This document shows, piece by piece, positions 17,098 through 26,293 of a stretch of 64,000 nucleotides of DNA. A program made the translations under genes and the position numbers. The DNA lies in the NCBI RefSeq assembly GCF_900312815.1, contig NZ_OMPE01000009.1, positions 310,001 to 374,000 of the forward strand, read 5' to 3'. The stretch comes from Aquimarina sp. AU474 (lineage in GTDB: Bacteria; Bacteroidota; Bacteroidia; Flavobacteriales; Flavobacteriaceae). A model generated the notes under the pieces. It was not told the origin of the DNA. It saw only the letters and a program-made list of their open reading frames with translations, and searched no databases. Positions within the stretch are counted from its first letter, which is position 1, and each line of letters starts with the position of its first letter.

Positions 17098-18228
17098 ATG
17101 GGAATTAAAATTGCAGATACCAAAAAACAAAAGATAAAAGATAATTCTTTTGATATTTCTGAGATATTAACCAAAGAAATATCTCTATTTGGTAATGCTT
17201 TTAATAACAAAAAAAAGGAGCAATGGTATGCAGAGCTTAGTATATTATTAAAATCAGGTATTGATCTAAAAAGTGGATTAGAATTACTTTCTGAAACGCA
17301 AAAAAAAGAAAAAGATCGTGAATTAATGTCTTCCATGACATCACAATTAGTAAATGGAAGTTCTTTTTCAGAAATACTTAAAAACAATAAAAACTTCTCT
17401 GATTATGAATACTATGCTATCAAAATTGGAGAGCAAACAGGGCGACAGGCACAAATTACCCTTGAACTTAGCGAATTCTACAAACGTAAAAATGATTTAA
17501 AACGAGAGATCATTTCTGCGCTTACTTATCCTGTTATTGTTTTATGTACGGCTTTAATCGTTATATTTTTTATGTTACGATATGTTGTACCCATGTTTGT
17601 AGATATTTTCAAGCAAAACAAAGTAGAACTTCCTGGTATTACCAGAGGAATTATAGGTTTCTCAAATTTTGTAGAAGAGCATGGCGTAATACTATTAGGG
17701 ATGTTTGCTATTTGCATTATAGCATTAATTTTTATCTCGAAAAAAGATTGGTATCGAAGAATCCTAGGTAAAACGCAACTTAAGATCCCGATTTTGGGGA
17801 ACTATTTCAGGAAAATATATATGGCACAATTTACACAAGCACTTTCTCTCCTTACCTCTGCCAAAGTGCCTATGGTAGATAGCATTAATTTGGTAAAAAA
17901 CATGATCAATTTTTATCCTCTTCAAGAAGGTTTGCGTAAAACTAATGACGCGGTTATCGCCGGTGATAAACTAAGTGCCTCCTTTTCAAAAAGCACTGTT
18001 TTTGATAAAAAAATGATCGCCATGGTTCGCGTAGCAGAAGAAACTAATCAAACAGAATTCATTTTTCAAAAACTAAATGAGCAATACAACCAACAGGTCA
18101 AACACCAATCTCAAGTAATTTCGAATGTACTCAACCCACTACTAACTATATTTGTAGGAATAATTGTAGGAGTTATTCTAATTGCAATGTATCTACCTAT
18201 GTTTAGATTAAGTAGTGTGATCGGTTAG
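17098..18228 (+). CDS. gspF: Type II secretion system inner-membrane platform protein GspF/PilC
   Basis: 376 aa from the ATG at 17098 (a TTG at 17092 overlaps the previous TGA and is also possible). It carries two T2SSF helical domains (about 45-170 and 245-370) and three transmembrane helices (about 147-168, 199-216 and 351-372), the GspF/PilC topology. Recognisable family segments are WYAELSILLKSGIDLKSGLE, AIKIGEQTGR and, in the second half, MAQFTQALSLLTSAKVPMVD. It anchors the ATPase and the pseudopilus at the inner membrane. It is the last clearly recognisable gene of the machine. Confidence 0.94.
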   Translation: MGIKIADTKKQKIKDNSFDISEILTKEISLFGNAFNNKKKEQWYAELSILLKSGIDLKSGLELLSETQKKEKDRELMSSMTSQLVNGSSFSEILKNNKNFSDYEYYAIKIGEQTGRQAQITLELSEFYKRKNDLKREIISALTYPVIVLCTALIVIFFMLRYVVPMFVDIFKQNKVELPGITRGIIGFSNFVEEHGVILLGMFAICIIALIFISKKDWYRRILGKTQLKIPILGNYFRKIYMAQFTQALSLLTSAKVPMVDSINLVKNMINFYPLQEGLRKTNDAVIAGDKLSASFSKSTVFDKKMIAMVRVAEETNQTEFIFQKLNEQYNQQVKHQSQVISNVLNPLLTIFVGIIVGVILIAMYLPMFRLSSVIG

Positions 18229-18374
18229 CGTTATATTAAGTTAAAAAAACCAAGAATTTAGGGGTATAATCCTTCGAAATAAAAAAATAAAATACTTACA
18301 TTTACTCAACTTATCGTAAGCCCAAAGAGTGTAATTGGAATTTATTATTGTATCACTTAACATAAAAATAACCA

Positions 18375-18761
18375 ATGAAAAGTATTAATACTAATACCAT
18401 TCTTCAAATTGTAGCGCTTTTATTTTTGGTCATTATTGGCTATATGACTTTTAGTTCTGGATCTAAATGGGATATTATAAAATCAGAATTAGACAGAGCA
18501 CGGGATGAGTTAAAAATCTCTAAAGAAACACTTGTAACAACAAAGAGTAATTTAGAAAATTCAAAAAGGGAGTTTCAGAAAATGAAAGCTCAAAAAGATC
18601 TTATTATCCATAAAAGGGATTCGCTAATCTTTGATTTCAAAAAGAAGAATGCCAAAGATTGGGAGGAATTACAGCGGATTAAAGATTCTATAAAGTTTAT
18701 TAATGATAAACTAGCTAGAGACAGAGCTATTGTAGATGGCTTATTAGGTCTAAATAATTAA
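18375..18761 (+). CDS. Membrane-anchored coiled-coil protein, unknown
   Basis: 128 aa. One N-terminal transmembrane helix (about 9-27) is followed by a long charged heptad-like region (about 33-120, rich in Lys/Glu/Asp with regular Leu/Ile) typical of a coiled coil. I do not recognise a family. It follows gspF after a 146-bp gap and may have its own promoter, so membership in the secretion cluster is only suggested by strand and proximity. Confidence 0.65.
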   Translation: MKSINTNTILQIVALLFLVIIGYMTFSSGSKWDIIKSELDRARDELKISKETLVTTKSNLENSKREFQKMKAQKDLIIHKRDSLIFDFKKKNAKDWEELQRIKDSIKFINDKLARDRAIVDGLLGLNN

Positions 18762-18813
18762 CTCCTCGAGATAAGTTTATCGTACTACAATCAATATTAC
18801 CAATTCACACATC

Positions 18814-19356
18814 ATGAAAAAAATAATATTCTTTTTAATATTTGCTGTTTCGCTTTCCTACGGTCAGGATCTTGATTCGCTTAAAGTTATTGAAATACCT
18901 AGATCCTATGCAGATCGCGTTGGTAAACCTTTTCGAGTTGCGGAAGATAGTCTGTATCTGTTTCGAACTTCGGAAGTTTATTTGGTAAATGTAAAATCCT
19001 TTGAAGCACTTACCAATGTGTATTTAAGCACATTAGATCAAAATAAAATGACCAAAGATCTTATCGAAAAATATACTAAAACGCTAAGCCGAAATATAGA
19101 TCTCGAACGTAAATTAAAAATCAATTTTAGAGCCTCGGACAGTTTGGATCTCGAGGTATATAAACGAACTCAAACCACATTAACCAACACACAAAGAGCA
19201 CTCGACTATACTATAAATAGTCTAGAAAAAGCCTCTACTAGTTTAGAAATTGTAGATAAAAATGCAAAACGGCAACGAAGAAAAAGTGCCTTCGAGAAAA
19301 TTCTTTTTGCCATTGGCGGCGTCGGTATTGGTGTGCTAGTGGGAGTATCTCTCTAG
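18814..19356 (+). CDS. Secreted coiled-coil protein with C-terminal membrane helix, unknown
   Basis: 180 aa. Cleavable-looking signal peptide (MKKIIFFLIFAVSLSYGQ), a helical region rich in heptad-like repeats (about 65-150), a basic patch (AKRQRRKS) and a final hydrophobic helix (about 163-180, ending VGVSL). The layout resembles Bacteroidota periplasmic coiled-coil proteins of unknown role. It lies 52 bp after the similar small coiled-coil gene, so the two are probably a pair. It is the last gene before the convergent terminator at 19384-19418. Confidence 0.65.
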   Translation: MKKIIFFLIFAVSLSYGQDLDSLKVIEIPRSYADRVGKPFRVAEDSLYLFRTSEVYLVNVKSFEALTNVYLSTLDQNKMTKDLIEKYTKTLSRNIDLERKLKINFRASDSLDLEVYKRTQTTLTNTQRALDYTINSLEKASTSLEIVDKNAKRQRRKSAFEKILFAIGGVGIGVLVGVSL

Positions 19357-19383
19357 ATATCTTCGTACAATCTTATGTTCCTT

Positions 19384-19418
19384 AAAAACAAACAGGCTAC
19401 TTGAAAACAAGTAGCCTG
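19384..19418 (-). terminator. Intrinsic terminator between convergent genes
   Basis: Perfect 10-bp arms CAGGCTACTT (19393-19402) and AAGTAGCCTG (19409-19418) around a 6-nt loop. On the minus strand the hairpin is followed by TTTGTTTTT, so it is best for the peroxidase gene ending at 19497. It may also stop plus-strand transcripts from 19356. Confidence 0.8.
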
Positions 19419-19496
19419 CCTTAGAATAATCAATGGGACAAAACAAAGGACTTAAATTATTATATTATCCATTTACCTATTCACTTTTTGGTCATT

Positions 19497-20870
19497 TTAA
19501 TCACATCCAAGATCGACTCTAGACGTAGTATCATTATTCGGAAAACAATTCCCAGAATTTACCGCCAAAGGCACATACCTAGATAAATTAGGATCCCGTA
19601 AGCCATTTTCAATAAATAATGTAAGATTATCAATCTCCTTTTTTGTTAGACTTATTGCTCCAAACTGAGGCGCTAAATTTTGTGTTGGCACTTCGGTACT
19701 TTGAGTTATTCCTTCATTTTTATACTCAATGACATCTTTAACAGAAGTAAATGTTCCTCCGTGCCCGAAGAAACCACTATCTATCAGGTTGTACAATGTA
19801 GGAGTTTTGAATTTATAATTATCCGAAGAAACTTGGGTAAACCCACCTCTTCCTTTTTTTACATTATCAAAACCTGCTTGATCAATTACTAATGCTGTTA
19901 CAGAATCATCAAAATCTCCCATACCGAAAGCATAGAAATTTTTATCATTTAAAGCTGGTCCTGTATGGCATTCATAGCATCTTCCTTTACCAAAAAATAC
20001 CATAGCTCCTCTTTTTTCTTCCTTAGAAAGAGCACTATATTCTCCTTTTAACCATCGCTGCCAAGGAGATTGATTAGGTAAAACAGTTCTTTCATAAGCT
20101 GCAATGGCAAGTGCCGCGGTTTGTGTTGTATATCTATCGGTTATAATGACATCGGGGAAAGCATTATCAAACATTTGTGTATACCCAAACGAGTTTACAA
20201 AATCACTATCGATCAATAACCTATGAACCCCTTGTCCTTTTATAGCTTGTATCTCAACTCCTTCAAATCCTAGAAAATTTTCTGGTATATTAGTCCAATT
20301 AGCTTCAGTACCTATATTGGTTCCTGAGCCACCAAATTGGCCATTCCAAAGCATCACATCTTGATAGGCAACGTTTAATATTGTAGGAGAGCGAATAGGT
20401 TGGATATCTACCGAATCTACAATGGCGTTTTGAGGAATTATTCTAGTGTTACCATTACCGCCAAAACCTACACCTACTTCTCCTATCCCTTGTCTTAAAC
20501 CAGAACTAAACCCCGCTGCCGCATGATGGCAAGAAGCACAGGAATAAGCAAAGAGATTGGTAATTATTTTAGGATTACCCCCAGTTGCTGTTTCATGAAA
20601 CAGCAGTTTTCCGAGGGCTATTTTTTCTACTGTAATTGGATTTAATGGATCTGTTGGAATATTAGCAAAATCATCGCTATCCGGAAGAGTGAAAAAATCA
20701 ACTCCTATGCCATTCGACGCATTTTCTAAATCCTTGATTAGATTTTTATCTAAGCCATTTCCATTCTTAATCAAAATTGTATCTATCGAATTCTCACCTA
20801 TAGTTATATAGTTATCCTTTTCGCAAGAAAATAGGACAAAAATTAATATTATAAAGTATTCTTTTTTCAT
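19497..20870 (-). CDS. Di-haem cytochrome c peroxidase (MauG/CcpA family), lipoprotein
   Basis: 457 aa. Lipobox LFSC gives lipidated Cys16, so the enzyme is anchored to a membrane facing the periplasm or surface. Two c-type haem sites are present, CASCH (111-115) and CYECH (298-302), the spacing expected for bacterial di-haem peroxidases. GMGDFD follows the second site, where the family places an axial ligand. The family reduces hydrogen peroxide with electrons from a cytochrome, or in MauG carries out long-range oxidation of a protein; which applies cannot be told here. The upstream gene on the same strand encodes an outer-membrane barrel, 128 bp away. Confidence 0.92.
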   Translation of the reverse strand: MKKEYFIILIFVLFSCEKDNYITIGENSIDTILIKNGNGLDKNLIKDLENASNGIGVDFFTLPDSDDFANIPTDPLNPITVEKIALGKLLFHETATGGNPKIITNLFAYSCASCHHAAAGFSSGLRQGIGEVGVGFGGNGNTRIIPQNAIVDSVDIQPIRSPTILNVAYQDVMLWNGQFGGSGTNIGTEANWTNIPENFLGFEGVEIQAIKGQGVHRLLIDSDFVNSFGYTQMFDNAFPDVIITDRYTTQTAALAIAAYERTVLPNQSPWQRWLKGEYSALSKEEKRGAMVFFGKGRCYECHTGPALNDKNFYAFGMGDFDDSVTALVIDQAGFDNVKKGRGGFTQVSSDNYKFKTPTLYNLIDSGFFGHGGTFTSVKDVIEYKNEGITQSTEVPTQNLAPQFGAISLTKKEIDNLTLFIENGLRDPNLSRYVPLAVNSGNCFPNNDTTSRVDLGCD

Positions 20871-20998
20871 TTAAGTAAGTTTTAATTAATCATTCTTAAG
20901 CCTAGCAAAGATTATGAATCAGAATTAGTGTAAGGTATTTTTCTCAGGTTGGGTATAATTCTAATTCACAATCTATTGCAGGCACTTAAAAAAAGTGG

Positions 20999-21904
20999 TT
21001 AGTTGGCTTTATATACTAGACCAATAGAAACCGTTGAGGCTCTATCATAATTTCTACCTTCCATATTTACACTATACCCAGAAGAAACTCCAAAATTATT
21101 CTTATAAACAGGTATATATAAATCTAAATATAGATTAGTGTAATCTACTTCTGTTTCGGGAAGCGCATTAGGTCCGCCGGCTGCTACAAACTCTTGAGAA
21201 CCAATATCAAAACCACCTAAGGAGTTTTGAATACCTATTTTAGCATGCGCATAAAACCATTTATTATAATAGCCAAGTTTGGCACTATACATTGTAGCAT
21301 TGGGCACCTCAAAATCAGAATTATCTCTTAAGCTATAAGCAGCTTGTAGTTCTACAAAAATATTTGATGGTGTAGCTAATTGAATAAAACCACAGCCTTC
21401 AAAAGCAGTTGCACCATTTCCTAATGAGAGTATCCCGGCTTCTTCATAACCTCCAATCGGTAAGGTCACCCCGGTTGCTCCTCCTATAGATACTTTTGAA
21501 GCATTATCGAATTGTTTTTCAATTATTTTGGCTTTAAAAAGTACACTTAAATCTTGTACTCCTTCAACTTGATCTGTATCTAATACTGGATCGAGAACTC
21601 CTTCTTCATTTCTGGTTGAGATATAGGGTATATTAACCGTTGTAGACAACCAATCTAGCACACCATATTCTCCATATATACTCACTATAGATGAAGAAAT
21701 CTCTCCCATATTCATGGGGTTATTTTTTGCTAAGGTTTCTCCTCTATAAAAATTATCAAAGCTTTTATAAGAAAAAGACGTCGCCACTGTAAGTTCATTT
21801 TGTTTCGGAAAGAAACCATTTATAATAGTTTGTGCCGATAGTGACGAAATGGAAGTAAAACAAAGCACCCATATCATTTTTTTTGGATTAATTACATTGA
21901 TCAT
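20999..21904 (-). CDS. Outer-membrane beta-barrel protein, unknown substrate
   Basis: 301 aa with a signal sequence ending near SLSAQ (about residue 25) and a series of alternating hydrophobic/polar strands with aromatic ends, finishing STVSIGLVYKAN: the pattern of a beta-barrel. It resembles the transporter-like proteins related to the phenol-degradation meta family, but I cannot name it firmly. It is upstream of the di-haem peroxidase on the same strand and may be co-expressed with it. Confidence 0.65.
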   Translation of the reverse strand: MINVINPKKMIWVLCFTSISSLSAQTIINGFFPKQNELTVATSFSYKSFDNFYRGETLAKNNPMNMGEISSSIVSIYGEYGVLDWLSTTVNIPYISTRNEEGVLDPVLDTDQVEGVQDLSVLFKAKIIEKQFDNASKVSIGGATGVTLPIGGYEEAGILSLGNGATAFEGCGFIQLATPSNIFVELQAAYSLRDNSDFEVPNATMYSAKLGYYNKWFYAHAKIGIQNSLGGFDIGSQEFVAAGGPNALPETEVDYTNLYLDLYIPVYKNNFGVSSGYSVNMEGRNYDRASTVSIGLVYKAN

Positions 21905-22090
21905 AATAGATTAATTTTGGTTTTAAAAGTATTTACAATAGCATATAAGAATGGTGTATTAAACCATTTCATACGCAATAATTTATTGTGTTGTTTTAAC
22001 AAAAATCTTTAGTGAAATTTAAGAGCTTTCCTCCACCCTTATGAAATGGAGGTATGATGAATACAATCGTATTCGAATCAAGAAACTTTT

Positions 22091-22846
22091 CTAGTTATTG
22101 CTAGTAATAGGAGTTTTTTTATGGTTTTTATTTAAACTCCAGTCATAGGTAATGTAGTTTTCTTCCTTTATTTTAAGGTTCCTATCTATTTTAACTTTTG
22201 CATATTGATTGATAAAGTCGATTACATCAATGTTATACGACGTAAAATCATCTTCGTACCATTTAAATATCTCCGAAACTCGAACAGTACTAGAATTAAT
22301 CTGATTTCTTTGAGGATCATTAATAAACTCTCTAGTTCTTTCTTCTAGAGATTCATTAATGTTTGCACTAGTATACGCTCTATTCCATAATCTTGGCGAG
22401 GACATAGAACCGCAGTTTAATAAGAAATGAATCCTTGGATCTCCAAACTTTCTTAAGATACTATGTTCGATATCATCAAGGCTATAGCGTACATTTTGAG
22501 TTTTAAACGCTTTTCTTTTCCATGGATTTTCTATTTCATTTATAGAACCTATTGGGTATTCGTCGAGGATCATTTTCATCGCAGTGGCGTTGTATACATT
22601 AAGCCAATACGCCAATTTTTCTTCATGACTCCAATAGTCTTTTGGAGATATTTTCTGAAGATGTCTAAAATATGTATAGAAAACAGCTACATCGGTGGTT
22701 ACACCTTCATAATCGACCATACCATCTTCTGTCACATTAAGAATCAAAATTTGATCCCAAGAAGAATGGTCTACATTTTCTTGACAATAAATAGTACTAA
22801 ATAAAAAAAAGAATACAATAAAAGGGTTAGTTTTAAGAGATTTCAT
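22091..22846 (-). CDS. DUF547 domain protein, secreted
   Basis: 251 aa from the ATG at 22846, chosen because it starts a good signal peptide (MKSLKTNPFIVFFFLFSTIY, cut before Gln). The frame is open 25 codons further, with no signal character. The body is a DUF547 domain: EEKLAYWLNVYNATAMKMIL, then GDPRIHFLLNCGSMSSPRLW with the conserved HF-L-N-C-G/S pattern, a region that resembles a thiol-dependent active site. The function of DUF547 is not known. It lies in the periplasm or outside. Neighbours do not form an evident operon with it. Confidence 0.85.
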   Translation of the reverse strand: MKSLKTNPFIVFFFLFSTIYCQENVDHSSWDQILILNVTEDGMVDYEGVTTDVAVFYTYFRHLQKISPKDYWSHEEKLAYWLNVYNATAMKMILDEYPIGSINEIENPWKRKAFKTQNVRYSLDDIEHSILRKFGDPRIHFLLNCGSMSSPRLWNRAYTSANINESLEERTREFINDPQRNQINSSTVRVSEIFKWYEDDFTSYNIDVIDFINQYAKVKIDRNLKIKEENYITYDWSLNKNHKKTPITSNN

Positions 22847-23436
22847 TGGATTAGTTATTTTGGGGTTAATATTTGTTAAAATCATTGTTAATGAAGTTAA
22901 CATACGTAATTCAATATACAAATTATAAGACTAATTATTAATTAAAGTGTCATTTTAAGTTACAAAAACACTTAAATTATTATAATTTAGCATTAAATTG
23001 TAGTTTTTTTACTGTAAAACCATCAAATAATATCATTTATTTTTTATCGTTTTTAAAAAAATCAAGGTTAAACCGCACTAAATCAAAGGATTAAACTATA
23101 ATTAAAATAAGTTTTACCTTAAGTTTATTACTGGATTTTTCTTCAAATCAAAAAAAAATTCTTATCACATCTTCGTCCTTTACATCAATATATAATCAAA
23201 CCAATCTCACCAAAAAAATGATTAAATTATAAAAAATTTATACTATCAAAACACAAGTGTTTTTAGATCTTTTCGACGTAACTTTTCAAACCTTTTATAA
23301 TTCTAGTTTATATGCCGGAGTTTATTTCCAAAAAAAATAGCTGTTTTAATCTTTGCCCTATCTAAAGGTAAAGATTAAAACAGCTACTATAAGCTGATAA
23401 AAAATCATCTTTTGTAAGCTTATTATTTGAGGATCA
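22847..23436. other. Gene-free AT-rich region
   Basis: 590 bp without a credible gene on either strand. Its right end carries the strong terminator at 23331-23386 for the receiver gene. The rest is poly-A/T-rich with no recognisable promoter box apart from what must drive the DUF547 gene. A small RNA cannot be excluded by eye. Confidence 0.5.
23331..23386 (-). terminator. Strong intrinsic terminator of the kinase-receiver operon
   Basis: Perfect 17-bp arms: TAGCTGTTTTAATCTTT (23338-23354) and its complement (23370-23386), around a 15-nt loop that can add three more pairs. On the minus strand the hairpin runs straight into a T-run (complement of 23331-23337). It lies 50 bp past the stop of the receiver gene. 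Confidence 0.88.
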
Positions 23437-23847
23437 CTACTCTTTAAAAGTGTTTTCAAAATCCTGTAAAATTTCTTTCATTTTTTTTACGGATATAGGT
23501 TTAACGATATAATCACTCACTCTTTCGTATGACTTAGCTCTTAAAACATCTTCAGGATCAACAGATGAAGAAACGATATAAATAATGATTTTTTTAGCGC
23601 AAGGTATTTTTATAAATTCCTCTAAAAACTGCCAACCATCTAATATAGGCATATTTAAATCTAACAAAATCACATCAGGTAATTGGCCATTTATAAGAAT
23701 AATCTCCTTTAGATTATCCAAAGCTTCTTGACCATCATTAAAAACCAATATTCTGTCGCAAAAATTAGTCACTTTCATAACTTTTTTAATTCCATAAACA
23801 AAAATAGGGTCATCGTCTATGACACACGCAGTATCAATTCTTCTCAT
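23437..23847 (-). CDS. Single-domain response regulator (CheY-like receiver)
   Basis: 136 aa, a receiver domain only. The acidic pocket is DDD at 11-13, the phospho-acceptor is Asp63 in LLDLNMP, the switch Ser is in VSSS (92-95), and the conserved Lys is Lys116 in VKP. With no output domain it would act by protein contact or as a relay. It overlaps the upstream histidine kinase gene by 14 bp, so the two are a matched pair. Confidence 0.95.
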   Translation of the reverse strand: MRRIDTACVIDDDPIFVYGIKKVMKVTNFCDRILVFNDGQEALDNLKEIILINGQLPDVILLDLNMPILDGWQFLEEFIKIPCAKKIIIYIVSSSVDPEDVLRAKSYERVSDYIVKPISVKKMKEILQDFENTFKE

Positions 23848-25765
23848 ATTTCATAAATATTTTAAAAGTCGTTCCTTGATTCACTTTACTTTGCACTTCT
23901 ATTTTACCTCCAATAGCTTCTACCTGATTTTTGGTAATAAACAACCCTATACCTCTCGAGTTTTCTATATTAGAGTGAAAAGTTTTATACATCCCAAATA
24001 GCTTTGATCTATATTTAGTCAAATCAATTCCTAATCCATTATCTTCAATTTCTAATACAATATACTCACTATTTTTTGTTGCCGTAAGTGTTATATGACT
24101 TTTTCTTTCTTTGGATCTATATTTAATTCCATTTGTAATAAAATTGAGGACTATACTATCTAAATATGCTGGGATTGCCAATACTTCAATATCGTCTTGC
24201 ACAAAATTATTTACTTCTACTTCAGATTCGATTGTAATTGCCGATACACTCATGGTAACTTCGTCAATAACTTTTTTTAAGCCAACCGATACCAAGTTTT
24301 TATCCAAAGAAGTATTAATCAAGACCACTTCATTAAGATGAGAAATTGTTTCTGAAAGGTTCTTCGATGCTGTTTTAAACAGTTGTATAATTTCATGATT
24401 TTCGATCTCGGGGTTTTCTTGAATATATAAATCTAATAGCATTTCAAAGTTTCCTGAATGCGATTTCAAATTATGAGAAACGATATGGGCGAAATTTTTC
24501 AATCTTTCATTTTGATCTTCGGTCACTCTCAATAACGATTTTAACTCTTCCTCTTTTTTGATTTTTGTAATATCAGAAACATGTATTACGATACCTCCTA
24601 TCTTATTTTCATTAGAGTACCAAGGTTGCAACTCCCATGTGAGCCATTGGATATCTCCATTTTCTTTTTGGATTTGTTCTTCATAATTTTTAAACACTTC
24701 TCCTTTTAAGCATTTTTGATATTTCGATCTCCAACTTTTACTTATTTGAGGAAGAATTTCATACTGCGATTTTCCAATAACTTTGGTATTCTTAATACCA
24801 CAAACTTCGAACCATTTTTGAGATGCCGCCAGATAAGACATTTTATTATCAAACATGGCAATAGCACTAGGTGTTTGCTTTATAAAAAGTTTGTTTCGTT
24901 CTAAATCTTTTTTCTTTTTTGTTATTTCTTGATGAGATCCAACCATCCATTCTGGATTTCCTTCGGCATCCCAACTCACCACTTTACCTCTATCCAAAAC
25001 CCATATCCATTCTCCATTTTTGTGTTTCATTTTAAATTCACACTCATAAAAAGGAGTATTATTAACAAAATGATCTTTTAGTAGTTTATTCGATTTTTCT
25101 TGATCTTCTACCGTCGAGTGTTTTACCCAAGTATCTAAAGCAATGGGTTCTAATTCGGCCAGTGTATATCCAATGATTTCAGCCCATTTTTGGTTCAATA
25201 TCGTTTCCCCAGTTTTCACATTCCATTGCCAAGTCCCTAAGCCTGTACCTTCAATGATATGCATATAATTATCTATTTGTTGTTTTAAATCTTCCTCAGC
25301 TTTCTTAATTTTAGTAATATCTGTATGTGCACCAAGCATTTTTCTTGGTTTACCTTGGTCATCACGCAATATAATACCACGGCATTGAATCCAAACAGTA
25401 TGCCCTTGTTTATGGCGATAACGAACTATTTGATCAAATGGATGCGAAGGATCTTCAGCATGTCTAGAGAAATTAGCATACACTTGTTGTAAATCTTCTT
25501 TAAATATAATGTCTTGCCACGAAGAAGCTTTGTGTGGCATTACACTGGGATCGTAACCTAATGTAGTCCAAAACTTAGAGTTCATCCATTCATTTTCTGG
25601 AATATTTAAATCCCAAAACCAAAGACCGTCTATTGCCGCTTCTTGTAGGAATTCAAAAATAGCACTGTCTTTTTTTACAAGATCGTATAGCTCTTTCTTT
25701 AAGTAATTCTCTTTACTATCTGGGGCTAAATCAACATCCACTTTTTTTTCACGTTTCATATTCAT
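23834..25765 (-). CDS. PAS-domain sensor histidine kinase, cytosolic
   Basis: 643 aa, no signal peptide or transmembrane helix. Three PAS domains with PAC tails at about 35-155, 165-285 and 290-405 (each tail ends DITK- or EITK-like), then a short coiled coil. A dimerisation/phospho-acceptor region follows with His431 in IVSHNLKSHSGNF, of the SHNL type and not HELRTP. The ATPase domain has an N box at NFITNGIKY (541-549) and G boxes EDNGLGID (574-581) and RGIGLFITK. The three PAS domains suggest an internal redox, light or small-molecule signal. The likely partner is the receiver that overlaps its end. Confidence 0.93.
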   Translation of the reverse strand: MNMKREKKVDVDLAPDSKENYLKKELYDLVKKDSAIFEFLQEAAIDGLWFWDLNIPENEWMNSKFWTTLGYDPSVMPHKASSWQDIIFKEDLQQVYANFSRHAEDPSHPFDQIVRYRHKQGHTVWIQCRGIILRDDQGKPRKMLGAHTDITKIKKAEEDLKQQIDNYMHIIEGTGLGTWQWNVKTGETILNQKWAEIIGYTLAELEPIALDTWVKHSTVEDQEKSNKLLKDHFVNNTPFYECEFKMKHKNGEWIWVLDRGKVVSWDAEGNPEWMVGSHQEITKKKKDLERNKLFIKQTPSAIAMFDNKMSYLAASQKWFEVCGIKNTKVIGKSQYEILPQISKSWRSKYQKCLKGEVFKNYEEQIQKENGDIQWLTWELQPWYSNENKIGGIVIHVSDITKIKKEEELKSLLRVTEDQNERLKNFAHIVSHNLKSHSGNFEMLLDLYIQENPEIENHEIIQLFKTASKNLSETISHLNEVVLINTSLDKNLVSVGLKKVIDEVTMSVSAITIESEVEVNNFVQDDIEVLAIPAYLDSIVLNFITNGIKYRSKERKSHITLTATKNSEYIVLEIEDNGLGIDLTKYRSKLFGMYKTFHSNIENSRGIGLFITKNQVEAIGGKIEVQSKVNQGTTFKIFMKYEKN

Positions 25766-26017
25766 GTATTGCTTTTGTAAGAGAAAAAAATCTTAAAGAA
25801 GAGCCCATACTAAATTAGGGAATATTCCCTTAAGAGAAATACTCTAAAACCTCAATAATGATACGGATTAACAACGGTAAATTATTCAAAATCGAATAAT
25901 GACGACAAAAGGCAGTTTTAATTTTTCTATGTAGTACTAAAATTGATTTTAATCTTACTCGAAGATTACAAACTATAAACCATTATTTTTATTCGAAGTA
26001 TTCAAAAATGTCAAATA

Positions 26018-26053
26018 AAAAACCTCTACAAACAATTGTTTGTAGAGGTTTTT
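26018..26053 (-). terminator. Palindromic intrinsic terminator of tRNA-Leu
   Basis: A perfect 36-bp palindrome: arm AAAAACCTCTACAAACAA (26018-26035) followed directly by its exact complement (26036-26053). Read on the minus strand it starts 3 bp past the tRNA 3' end, and its final strand ends in a T-run continuing as TTTTTTATTT. Confidence 0.85.
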
Positions 26054-26055
26054 AG

Positions 26056-26137
26056 TACTCAAGGTGGGAATCGAACCCACACTCCCGAAAGAACTGGATT
26101 TTGAATCCAGCGCGTCTACCAATTCCGCCACTTGAGC
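26056..26137 (-). tRNA. tRNA-Leu (anticodon CAA)
   Basis: 82-nt class II tRNA. The acceptor stem GCTCAAG pairs with CTTGAGT (one G-U), the discriminator is A, the D-arm is GGCGGAATTGGTAGACGC, and the anticodon stem is CTGGA/TCCAG with loop TTCAAAA, anticodon CAA. A long variable arm (TTCTTTCGGGAGT region) and a T-arm with GGTTCGATTCC complete it. The CCA end is not encoded. Confidence 0.97.
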
Positions 26138-26231
26138 ATTTATGAATGAATTGGACGGCAAAATTAAAAAAATATTTATTCTCTGCTAGCAAATAAGTGA
26201 TAAAATACGAGTCTTAGTTGAAATAAATTTT

Positions 26232-26239
26232 TAAATTTG
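26232..26239 (+). promoter_or_regulatory. -7 promoter box of prs-rplY
   Basis: TAAATTTG fits TAnnTTTG exactly and continues as CACC, a context often seen at strong housekeeping promoters in Bacteroidota. It lies 54 bp before the prs ATG at 26294. Confidence 0.55.
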
Positions 26240-26293
26240 CACCTTGTTTTTCGAAATTCAGTTTTAACTCATTACAATACAACAATTTACCCT

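Noticed and set aside
6620..18228. Twitching-motility type IV pilus operon
   Set aside because: No PilT-type retraction ATPase is present, and the major subunit has the GspG calcium loop, so a T2SS-like machine is the better reading.
25973..26161. 62-codon minus-strand frame
   Set aside because: It is the translation of the tRNA-Leu gene and its terminator (typical QVAELVDALDSK read-through), not a protein.
26237..26293. Upstream TTG start of prs
   Set aside because: It lies inside the -7 promoter box, and the ATG at 26294 gives the normal protein length.
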